NCBI GenBank assembly: GCA_035967665.1
Contig: JAYWLB010000083.1
Coordinates: 41,407 to 105,406, forward strand
DNA length: 64,000 nucleotides
Reading direction: 5' to 3'
Source of the DNA: Arctic95D-9 sp035967665
GTDB lineage: Bacteria > Verrucomicrobiota > Verrucomicrobiia > Verrucomicrobiales > DEV007
In this document: positions 44,290 to 52,030 of the stretch, in pieces
Numbering within the stretch: position 1 is the first letter of the stretch
How the letters are laid out: every line of letters begins with the position of its first letter
Made by a program: the position numbers and the translations under genes
The notes under the pieces: model-generated
What the model was told of the DNA's origin: nothing
The model's input: the letters and a program-made list of their open reading frames with translations, nothing else
Database searches by the model: none

Positions 44290-45861
44290 CTAGTTTGCGG
44301 AGCCTTTTTCCGGGAGTAGGAAGCATGCCGCTTCGCGGTCATTTCTTACGAGGAGGAGGCGACCCGCTATCGCGGGAACGTTCCAGGTCATGCTGCTGAG
44401 AGCATCGATACGCCCGGTTTCGGTATAGCCGTCCGGGGAAATCGTACCTGTTGCGAGGAAGCCTTCCTCGCCCTGAATCAGCAACTGGTTGCCGAAAAGA
44501 AGGTGCTGGCCGAAGCCGAATTTCTCACCTTTCCATGCCTTTTTTCCGGTTTCGAGCTCAATGCAGGCGAGTCGGGCTTCATCGAGGCCGTAGATGTGTT
44601 CCCCTAGAATCACCGCGGAGCTGAATTTCGTTTTCATCCGTATTGATTTCCAGATTCCGGTGGCAGTCCACTCGGCTCCGTTTTTGGAGATTTCCATGAG
44701 GTGGCTGTCAACGCCGTAGCTTGCTGTGACGAGGATCCGGTTTTCGGCCGCTTTGAGCGGTTGTCCCACCTTGGGGTAGCTTCCCGGCCACTCGTATTTC
44801 CAGAGTTCCTTTCCATCATCAATGGTCAGGCCTGTGACGTCTTTTGCGTTTACGCTCACTATTTGCTCCACGCCATTAAGGGTGAGGATTCGCGGGGAGC
44901 TGTAGCTCGCGCCGCTGCCCCGGTAGATCCAGCGGGTTGTTCCGGTGCCGGTGTCGCAGGCGATCAAAGTGGCGCCGGGTTGATCGCTCCCGGCAAAGAC
45001 GACGAGGTTCTCTTCGGAGATGACGAGAGGAGCGTTCGCGCTTCCCCAGCGCTGAATTTCCCCCTTGTGCTCTTTGATCACGTTGTGGCTCCAGAGGCGT
45101 CTCCCGGTATTGAGATCGAGACAGTTCGCTATCCCGGTAGAGCCGAGACTGAAGACCCGGTCTCCGGAGATTGTCGGAGTGGAGCGGGGGCCGTCACCTC
45201 CCATCGCGGCTCCGCCGTTCTCCGCCTTTTCGAGAAGGAGGCGCACACCTTTGTCGGCGTGGCTCCACAGTTCGTCTCCCGTTGAGATATCGAGGCAAAT
45301 CACTTCCTCGTTGTCACCGTTCTGCTGCTGAGTGATGGCCCGATTCCCTTTTACGACGAAGCTCGACCACGCTTTTCCGATGGGTCTCCGCCAGACCAGT
45401 TCGGGAGGATGGCTTTTCCAGTCGGGGTTGAAGTGGAGCTTGTCCCATTTGCCGTTTCGATCCGGTCCCAGAAAGTTGAGGAGATCCGCCGCGGAGGTGG
45501 CTGCGGATGGCAAAGCGTTCTTTTCCGCTTCTATCTCAGTTGAAATTTCCGGAGCCCATTTCCAGGAAAACTTCGGGAATGACGAGCCCGAAGAGGAGCC
45601 TTCGTATCGCAATAACTGACTCGCCGCGATTCCCGTGAGGATGAACAGCCCGATTCCGGTGAAAAATCGCTGCAGTCGAATTTTGAAGGCGGCTTTTCCG
45701 AAAATGAGGAACCAGATTCCGATAAAGAGAAGCGAAAGGAGAAAGGCGGCGGGAATGAACCAGTTCAGAAAGGTCATGCCCTTCATTGAAATGATGAGAT
45801 AGGCAACCGGCCCGAAGAGGAGGCAGAGAATAAGCGAAATGAGGCGAAGGGATTTTTTCAT
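44290..45861 (-). CDS. membrane-anchored PQQ-like beta-propeller protein (BamB/quinoprotein type)
   Basis: A 523-residue protein with three N-terminal hydrophobic helices (about 7-30, 33-55 and 69-85), followed by a soluble region of PQQ-binding-like repeats. Repeats are visible as GDELWSHADKG, GRRLWSHNVI, GTTRWIYRG, GKELWKYEW and GKKAWKGEKF, typical of BamB and alcohol-dehydrogenase-like propellers. It probably sits on the outer face of the inner membrane. It could be a scaffold or a quinoprotein; the residues that ligate PQQ were not checked. It converges with the small gene of the TolC/SecA-like cluster. Confidence 0.82.
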   Translation of the reverse strand: MKKSLRLISLILCLLFGPVAYLIISMKGMTFLNWFIPAAFLLSLLFIGIWFLIFGKAAFKIRLQRFFTGIGLFILTGIAASQLLRYEGSSSGSSFPKFSWKWAPEISTEIEAEKNALPSAATSAADLLNFLGPDRNGKWDKLHFNPDWKSHPPELVWRRPIGKAWSSFVVKGNRAITQQQNGDNEEVICLDISTGDELWSHADKGVRLLLEKAENGGAAMGGDGPRSTPTISGDRVFSLGSTGIANCLDLNTGRRLWSHNVIKEHKGEIQRWGSANAPLVISEENLVVFAGSDQPGATLIACDTGTGTTRWIYRGSGASYSSPRILTLNGVEQIVSVNAKDVTGLTIDDGKELWKYEWPGSYPKVGQPLKAAENRILVTASYGVDSHLMEISKNGAEWTATGIWKSIRMKTKFSSAVILGEHIYGLDEARLACIELETGKKAWKGEKFGFGQHLLFGNQLLIQGEEGFLATGTISPDGYTETGRIDALSSMTWNVPAIAGRLLLVRNDREAACFLLPEKGSAN

Positions 45862-46045
45862 GAGAAGGGAAGTGTATCGGCGGAAGAGGAGGATAGATGA
45901 GGGGAGCGATGCGGCAAATTTGAAAAGTGATTACCTGCCCGTCTGAGTTCCGGGAGGACCGTGGTGGAATCTAAAACGGAATCGAGCGAATTTCTGTTCG
46001 AAAAAACTCTTGTTTAGTTTCCCGCATTCGGGATGTTTTCCGACG

Positions 46046-47332
46046 ATGACGAGAGAGGTAGCAACGGGCAGAAAGCAGGCAGGGAGCGGTATTCGTGTCC
46101 TCCTCTCGCTGGCGAGTGTCATCGTCGTCGTGGCGGGGCTGAAATCGGCTGCGGAGCTGTTTATTCCTATCATGTTGGGGTTCTTTTTAGCCCTCCTTTC
46201 TCTCCCGATTCTGAACTGGCTTGATCGCCGCGGATTTCCGAGACCTCTCGCTGTCCTCACGACCGTCTTCGTCGACCTTTTGATACTCGGGTTTATCGTC
46301 TTTCTTGCCTTCAGCGTTCTCGGTGATTTCCAGAAGAAGACGAAAGGTTACGCCGAATTGTTACGGGACCGGGCGGCGGCCTTCTCCGTTGAGATGGATC
46401 AGCAGTTCCAGCGGTTTGGAAATTTCTGGGATCAAACACCTGACAGAGACGGCGAAACCACCGTTAAATCGGAGTCGATCGCCGATCCGGAAGTCGTCGT
46501 GGAAACGGTCGGGGGGACGCCGAAAGTGGACGCGGGAGGAACTGTCGAGAGTTCGGAGTCAAACCAGTCATTCGACCTCGGGACGCTCAGTTTCAAGGAT
46601 CTGGTTGATGATTACTTCGATACCAACCGGGTCGTGGCCTTCATTGCCCAGTTCGATGTCGTTTCCCGGTTTACGACCCTGGCAACGCAGAGCTTTTTCG
46701 CGCTCATCGTGATGATCTTCATCCTCGCGGAGTCCGGAAGCTACGCCCACAAGGTGCACGATGTGCTCCACGTAAGGGGGCCTGATCTGAGCCGCTTTCA
46801 AAACACCTCACAGGATATTCAGAAATACCTCGGCATTAAAACAGCGGTGAGTTTTGCGACCGGCCTTTTGGCAACTCTGGTCTGCGTCATTTTCCGAATC
46901 GAGTTCCCGCTTCTCTGGGGGCTCGTCGCCTTTCTTTTCAATTACGTGCCTGCGATCGGGTCGATTGTCGCGGCGATTCCTCCAACCTTGCTCGCACTGA
47001 TTTCAAATGGATTCTGGTGGGCGGCCGGTTTGCTCTCGCTCTATCTGATTATCAATGTGGCGATTGGAAACTTTCTGGAACCGATGTTACTCGGGGATCG
47101 CTTCGGGATTTCCACGGTTATTGTGATCCTCTCAGTTCTCTTTTGGGGCTATGTATGGGGACCGGTCGGAATGCTGCTGGCGGTGCCATTGACCATGATG
47201 GTGAAAGTGATGCTGGATAACAGCTCCGATCTCCGCTGGATCTCCGCCTTTATGGGAAAGGGGATAGGGATGCCTCACTCTTCTGAAGCCGAAGCTGAGG
47301 TTACGGAATCCGAAGGAGGCGCTGAGATCTGA
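46046..47332 (+). CDS. AI-2E family transporter (PerM/YdiK type)
   Basis: A 428-residue polytopic inner-membrane protein of the AI-2E transporter family. Two N-terminal helices with PIMLGFFLALLSLPILNWL are followed by a large hydrophilic loop (about 110-210), then the family's characteristic C-terminal helices, with FVAFLFNYVPAIGSIVAAIPP and the final PVGMLLAVPLTMMVKV. Members export or import varied small molecules, including autoinducer-2 in the founding case; Na/H antiport has been shown in others. The ATG at 46046 is chosen because upstream residues are polar and atypical. Confidence 0.87.
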   Translation: MTREVATGRKQAGSGIRVLLSLASVIVVVAGLKSAAELFIPIMLGFFLALLSLPILNWLDRRGFPRPLAVLTTVFVDLLILGFIVFLAFSVLGDFQKKTKGYAELLRDRAAAFSVEMDQQFQRFGNFWDQTPDRDGETTVKSESIADPEVVVETVGGTPKVDAGGTVESSESNQSFDLGTLSFKDLVDDYFDTNRVVAFIAQFDVVSRFTTLATQSFFALIVMIFILAESGSYAHKVHDVLHVRGPDLSRFQNTSQDIQKYLGIKTAVSFATGLLATLVCVIFRIEFPLLWGLVAFLFNYVPAIGSIVAAIPPTLLALISNGFWWAAGLLSLYLIINVAIGNFLEPMLLGDRFGISTVIVILSVLFWGYVWGPVGMLLAVPLTMMVKVMLDNSSDLRWISAFMGKGIGMPHSSEAEAEVTESEGGAEI

Positions 47333-47431
47333 TTCCGCCCCCGTCTCCGCCCCGGCAGTCATTGCCGTGAGCGAAAATGCCCCCGGGAAAGGGCGGGAAG
47401 CAACGGGGAGCAGCAGGAAGCAAAGCCCGGA

Positions 47432-49522
47432 TCAACAATCGCCGGAACGCTTCCAAATCTGCATGGAGCGGTCGATCAGTTCGGTCGTTTTTGACGCGTT
47501 CGATTTGCGGTCTGACTCGTCGGGATGGGCTGAATCGGCTACGAGAGACCATTCGCAATCCACTTTCGCGGGGAAGTGAAAGGTCTTGTCCTCCTGGCGG
47601 GCGTTGAAGAAGAAAATAATGGATTCGGTTGCGTCGGCGTCGTGCAGCATCATCGCGAATGCCCCCGCTTTTTCCATTTCCCAGTCGACCTGCTTCTTGA
47701 TGTTCCCGTCAGCGCGCAGCCAGCAGACATCGGGGGGGATGTTTTTCCCGGGAGGCTTCCCGGTGAGAAATCTGTTTTGTCGCAGGAGAGGGGATTCTCT
47801 TCTGAAGGCGAAGAGTTTGGAAACGAATTGACGCAAATTCTTCGCGTTCTCTGAGTCGTCCCAGTTAATCCAGCTCAGCTCGTTGTCCTGGCAGTAGGAG
47901 TTGTTATTACCTCCCTGACTGCGGAGACGTTCGTCGCCGGCGGTGAGAAAGGGAACTCCCTTTGCGCAAATCGTAGTGGCGAGAAAGTTGCGGATCTGAC
48001 GCTGCCGCAGTTCCAGAATTTCGGGGTCGTCGGTCTCACCTTCCACCCCGTGATTGTAGGACAAATTGTGGGAGTCCCCGTCCGCATTGTTCTCCCCGTT
48101 TGCGAGGTTGTGCTTGTGGTTGTAGCTCACAAGGTCGTGGAGAGTGAAACCATCATGCGAGGTGATGAGGTTGATGCTCGCTGAGGGTTTTCTCCGGTTG
48201 TGGGAAAACAAATCCTCGCTGCCGGTGACGCGTGCCGCGAACTCACCCGAGATACCCGGATCCCCCCGCCAGAATTGACGGATACAGTCGCGGAACTTTC
48301 CGTTAAGTTCGGACCATTCTGTGGGGAAGTTGCCAATTTGATAGCCTCCGGGACCGAGGTCCCAGGGTTCAGCGATCATTTTCGCGCGGCAGAGAACAGG
48401 GTCCTGCGAGATCGCCTGGAAAAAGGCAGCGCGGCGGCGAAATGGCTCCTGACTGCGCCCGAGCTCGACGGCGAGATCGAAGCGGAATCCGTCCACGTGC
48501 ATTTCCTCGACCCAGTAGCGCATGCTGTCGAGGATGAGTCGCAGTGAGCGCGGGTGCGAGGCGTCGACCGAGTTCCCGCAGCCGGTGTAGTCGCGGTAGT
48601 GCGCGGGCACGCTTGGATCGGTGTGGTAGTAGACCATGTTGTCCAGTCCGCGCAGGAGGCAGGTCGGACCGTCGGTTCCCGCTTCGCAGGTATGATTGTA
48701 GACCACATCGAGAATCACTTCCATGCCGGCACGGTGAAATGCCTTCACCATGTCCTTGAACTCGGTGACGGGGTCGTTGCCGGCACTGTAGCGGGCCTCC
48801 GGGGCAAAGAACCCAAGGGTGTTGTATCCCCAGTAGTTCACGAGATCTTTTTTGATGAGAAAGCCATCGTCGAGATGCTGATGGACCGGAAGCAGCTGAA
48901 CCGTGGTGATGCCCAGCTCCTTGAGATACTGAATCGATGCGTCGCTGCCGAGGCCTGCGTAGGTGCCGCGGATTGATTCCTCCACCTCGGGATTCTCCTT
49001 TGTGAAGCCCTTCACATGCAGCTCCATGAACGTCGAATCCGCGAGCGGAAGTTCGGGGCGCTCGTCACCTTCCCAGTCGTAGTGGTTGATTTTCGGCACG
49101 ACGGCTCTCGGGGCGAACGGGCCGCTGTCTTTCCGGCAGAGCTTTCCGTCGCGGGTCGATGACGGCATTGTGGGATGGAAAAGCGAAGGCCCGTCGATGT
49201 GCTTCGCGTAGGGATCCAGCAGCAGTTTGCTGTGATTGAAAAAGTGCCCGCCGACCGGTTCCCAGAGACCGTCAACCCGGTAGCCGTAGGTCGCACCCTC
49301 CGGTATCCCGTGGATTCGGGCGAACCAGGTGTCCCCCGATCTTCCCGTGAGGAGAATCCGGTGAGTCTCGTCAGACCGGTTTTCGGGGTTGGCGAAAAGA
49401 CAGAGGGTGATCGTGACTCCGTTCTGGGACGTCACTGCGAAATTGACTGATCCGTCGCTATGGGGAGTCGCACCAAGCGGGTGGGGTGATCCTTCTGAAA
49501 TGGTTAGTTCGTGCATGAGCAT
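47432..49522 (-). CDS. glgX: glycogen debranching enzyme GlgX (isoamylase, GH13_11)
   Basis: A 696-residue cytoplasmic alpha-1,6-glucosidase that trims glycogen branches. The N-terminal CBM48-like domain (PLGATPHSDGSVNFAV) precedes the GH13 barrel. Catalytic residues are recognisable: the nucleophile Asp in VDGFRFDLA, the acid/base Glu in IAEPWDLGPGGYQIG, and the transition-state Asp in TSHDGFTLHDLVSYN. An AAGGAG ends 6 bp before the ATG at 49522, so that ATG is preferred over the second one at 49516. The gene is preceded on the same strand by dxs across a 90-bp gap. Confidence 0.95.
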   Translation of the reverse strand: MLMHELTISEGSPHPLGATPHSDGSVNFAVTSQNGVTITLCLFANPENRSDETHRILLTGRSGDTWFARIHGIPEGATYGYRVDGLWEPVGGHFFNHSKLLLDPYAKHIDGPSLFHPTMPSSTRDGKLCRKDSGPFAPRAVVPKINHYDWEGDERPELPLADSTFMELHVKGFTKENPEVEESIRGTYAGLGSDASIQYLKELGITTVQLLPVHQHLDDGFLIKKDLVNYWGYNTLGFFAPEARYSAGNDPVTEFKDMVKAFHRAGMEVILDVVYNHTCEAGTDGPTCLLRGLDNMVYYHTDPSVPAHYRDYTGCGNSVDASHPRSLRLILDSMRYWVEEMHVDGFRFDLAVELGRSQEPFRRRAAFFQAISQDPVLCRAKMIAEPWDLGPGGYQIGNFPTEWSELNGKFRDCIRQFWRGDPGISGEFAARVTGSEDLFSHNRRKPSASINLITSHDGFTLHDLVSYNHKHNLANGENNADGDSHNLSYNHGVEGETDDPEILELRQRQIRNFLATTICAKGVPFLTAGDERLRSQGGNNNSYCQDNELSWINWDDSENAKNLRQFVSKLFAFRRESPLLRQNRFLTGKPPGKNIPPDVCWLRADGNIKKQVDWEMEKAGAFAMMLHDADATESIIFFFNARQEDKTFHFPAKVDCEWSLVADSAHPDESDRKSNASKTTELIDRSMQIWKRSGDC

Positions 49523-49612
49523 TCGATCTCCTTAAAAGCATTTTTGATGCCTCTGAGAGAGCAGAAAGAGATACTGAAGAATCACACTGCGGAAAAGCAA
49601 GTGAGCGAATCT

Positions 49613-51532
49613 TCACCCGGCGACAGCTTCACCCTTAATCGCGGGAAGGTGCTTGAGCACTTTAGTCACGCCATTTTCCGCAGTGAGGCCATGTTTCTCT
49701 CTCAGAATCTCAACACTGCCATGTTCAACAAACTCGTCGGGCCAGCCGATTCTTTCGACAGGAGTTTGAATACCGGCGTCGTTGAGATGGTCGATGATCG
49801 CGGCACCGAATCCGTGTTGGATCGTGTGATCTTCAAAAGTGAGCAAAACGGGGCAGGCTTTCGCGAACCGGTCGATGCAGGAAAGGTCGAGAGGCTTGAT
49901 CCAGCGGGGATTCACGAGGGCGACAGAGTAGCCCATTTCAGTGAGCGTTGCCGCGGTTCGTTCCGCCATTTCGAACATGTTTCCGAGGCCGAAGATGGCA
50001 ACGTCGGTGCCTTCGGAAACCACTTCAGCGACACCGATTTCAAGCAATTCCGGCTTGTCCTTAAGCGTCGCGCCGGTTCCGGCTCCTCTCGGATAGCGAA
50101 TCGCAGTGGGGCCGTCCTCATACATGGACATGGTGTAGAGCATGTCGACAAACTCGTCTTCGTCTTTCGCCTGCATCAACACCCAGTTGGGGATGTGGCG
50201 CATGTAACCGATATCAAAAAGTCCGTGGTGAGTCGGTCCATCGTCTCCGCTGAGACCCGCCCGGTCCATACAGAGGCGGACAGGAAGCTTCTGGATACCC
50301 ATGTCGTGCACCGCCATGTCGTAGGCGCGCTGGAAAAAGGTCGAGTAAATCGTGAGGAACGGCTTGAGACCGAGAACGGCCTGTCCGCAGGCGAAAAGAG
50401 CGGCGTGCTCTTCGGCGATGCCCACGTCGTAGTAGCGCTCCGGAACCACTTTCTGGAACTCAACGAGTCCGGTTCCACTCGGCATCGCCGCGGTCACTGC
50501 CACGATGTCTTTGTCTTCGAGGGCAAGCTTGCCGAGCTGCTGGCCGTAGATTTGCGAGTAGGTGGGGCTGCCTCCTGCCGGTGTTTCGCCCGTTTCAGTC
50601 TTGTAGGGGCCGAGACCATGAAATTTCATCGGATTGGCCTTGGCTGGCTCATAGCCGCGCCCTTTCTCCGTGATGATATGGAGAATGACGGGTTCGTCCT
50701 GATCTTTGAGAAAGTCGAGCGTCTTCACGAGAAGATCAACGTCGTGTCCGTCGATGGGGCCATAGTAGTGAATCCCGAATTTCTCGAAAAGCACGTTGGG
50801 GAAAAGCAGGTTCTTGGCTCCGCTCTCCACTTTCTGGGCAATTGTCCGAATCGATTTGCCGGCGATTCGTTCGACAAAGTCAGCCGCCTTGTCGTGAATG
50901 TGCGAGTAGGTCGAACTGGTCTGGAGGGCGTGGAAATACTTCGCAATCGCCCCCACATTCCGGTCGATCGACCATTCGTTGTCGTTGAGCACGAGAATGA
51001 ATTTCTTCGTCGTCGAGGCGATGTTGTTCAGCGCTTCAAAAGTGGGGCCACAGGTGAATGCGGCATCACCGGCGACGGCGACGACGTGCTCGTCAGTTCC
51101 TTTGACATCGCGGGCTGCGGCCATTCCGAGGGCAGCGGAAACGGCGGTTCCAGCGTGACCGGCACCGTAGCAATCGTGCTCGCTCTCGGTTCGGAGAAGG
51201 AAGCCGTTGAGGCCCTCATACTGGCGGATCGTGTGGATCTCGTCCCAGCGCCCAGTCAGCATTTTGTGAACGTAGCCCTGATGGCTCACATCGAAGACGA
51301 ATTTGTCCTTCGGTGTATTGAAAATGCGGTGCATCGCAATACTCAACTCAACCACTCCCAGATTCGGCCCGAGGTGCCCGCCTGTCTTAGCGAGTGACTT
51401 GATGAGAGTGCGTCGAATATTCTCCGCCAACTTGGGGAGATCCTCGATAGGCAGCTTTTTTAGATCGTCCGCCGAATCAACTTTGGGAAGCTGATCTGTG
51501 GGGACGTCGGGAAATTCAAAATAGTTCTCCAT
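49613..51532 (-). CDS. dxs: 1-deoxy-D-xylulose-5-phosphate synthase
   Basis: A 639-residue thiamine-diphosphate enzyme that condenses pyruvate with glyceraldehyde 3-phosphate in the first step of the MEP isoprenoid pathway. The N-terminal ThDP-binding region shows HLGPNLGVVELSIA and GDAAFTCGPTFEALNN (the usual GDGAxTGG is altered but the Asp is retained), and the pyrimidine-binding part has DRAGLSGDDGPTHHG. The length is as expected. It is co-transcribed with xseB, whose 3' end overlaps its start by 17 bp. The 90-bp gap to glgX holds only a weak GCAT/ATGC hairpin. The antisense 628-codon frame is a shadow. Confidence 0.95.
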   Translation of the reverse strand: MENYFEFPDVPTDQLPKVDSADDLKKLPIEDLPKLAENIRRTLIKSLAKTGGHLGPNLGVVELSIAMHRIFNTPKDKFVFDVSHQGYVHKMLTGRWDEIHTIRQYEGLNGFLLRTESEHDCYGAGHAGTAVSAALGMAAARDVKGTDEHVVAVAGDAAFTCGPTFEALNNIASTTKKFILVLNDNEWSIDRNVGAIAKYFHALQTSSTYSHIHDKAADFVERIAGKSIRTIAQKVESGAKNLLFPNVLFEKFGIHYYGPIDGHDVDLLVKTLDFLKDQDEPVILHIITEKGRGYEPAKANPMKFHGLGPYKTETGETPAGGSPTYSQIYGQQLGKLALEDKDIVAVTAAMPSGTGLVEFQKVVPERYYDVGIAEEHAALFACGQAVLGLKPFLTIYSTFFQRAYDMAVHDMGIQKLPVRLCMDRAGLSGDDGPTHHGLFDIGYMRHIPNWVLMQAKDEDEFVDMLYTMSMYEDGPTAIRYPRGAGTGATLKDKPELLEIGVAEVVSEGTDVAIFGLGNMFEMAERTAATLTEMGYSVALVNPRWIKPLDLSCIDRFAKACPVLLTFEDHTIQHGFGAAIIDHLNDAGIQTPVERIGWPDEFVEHGSVEILREKHGLTAENGVTKVLKHLPAIKGEAVAG

Positions 51533-51830
51533 TCTCTTGAGAGTCGTTGGTTTCTTCGACGGGGGCGGATTCGGCTTTTTCGTCGAAGGGTTCCACTACG
51601 GTTTCGCCGTTGCGTTTCTTACGGATCATTTCGATACGTCCCTGCGCTTCATCCAGCCGTTTTTCGCATACGCGATGCAACTGGGTTCCCTGCTCATACT
51701 TTTGGATCAACTCTTCGAGAGGGAGCTCATCTGACTCCATCTCCCGAACGAGATCCTCAAGCTGCGTCAAAGCCTGCTCAAAGGGGAGAGCAGATTCTGT
51801 GTCGGCTGAGCTGTTTTTAGCTTTAGGCAT
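51516..51830 (-). CDS. xseB: exodeoxyribonuclease VII small subunit
   Basis: A 104-residue small subunit of ExoVII. The conserved heptad-like helices are present (FEQALTQLEDLVREMESDELPLEELIQKYEQG and LHRVCEKRLDEAQGRIEMI), followed by an acidic tail of about 25 residues. The large subunit xseA is not in the window. In many bacteria xseB lies next to ispA and dxs, matching its position here: it precedes and overlaps dxs by 17 bp. The ATG at 51830 is preferred; an upstream Met at 51851 would add seven residues. The intergenic sequence upstream contains the third copy of the regulatory element. Confidence 0.9.
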   Translation of the reverse strand: MPKAKNSSADTESALPFEQALTQLEDLVREMESDELPLEELIQKYEQGTQLHRVCEKRLDEAQGRIEMIRKKRNGETVVEPFDEKAESAPVEETNDSQENGELF

Positions 51831-51887
51831 AGTATCAATCCGGGAGAACACGTTTGTCTACGGAACTCCTATTTCTTCGCGTGGAAC

Positions 51888-51945
51888 GGCTTGAGTTCAA
51901 GCCTTTTGATTCAGGGTTCTGAATCAATGGCCTGAACTCTTGAAT
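51888..51945 (-). promoter_or_regulatory. inverted-repeat cluster upstream of xseB-dxs sharing the 15-bp element (locus 3)
   Basis: Three dyads are spaced about 21 bp apart: GGCTTGA-GT-TCAAGCC (51888-51903), GATTCAG-GGTT-CTGAATC (51908-51925) and a weaker CTGAACTCTTGAAT (51932-51945). On the minus strand 51932-51916 reads GGCCATTGATTCAGAAC, which matches the GGTCATTGATTCAAC element of locus 2 apart from one substitution and a GA insertion, and is likewise followed by CCTG. The other part of the 200-bp gap 51831-52030 shows no gene. The element lies 58 bp upstream of xseB on its strand. Confidence 0.5.
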
Positions 51946-52030
51946 AGAAACTTAATTTATCAACCTTCTTAGAGTCACTGTATTTTTCACTATTTCGCGA
52001 TTGTGGGGGGAAATATGGCGGGAGGGAGAG

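Noticed and set aside
48391..48410. Another ACCCTGTT match (minus strand) near 48397
   Set aside because: It is inside glgX coding sequence, single, with no 22-bp partner.
49511..51397. Long plus-strand open frame of 628 codons opposite dxs
   Set aside because: It is antisense to a clear dxs gene and its translation shows no domain or signal; long shadow frames are common in GC-rich genes.
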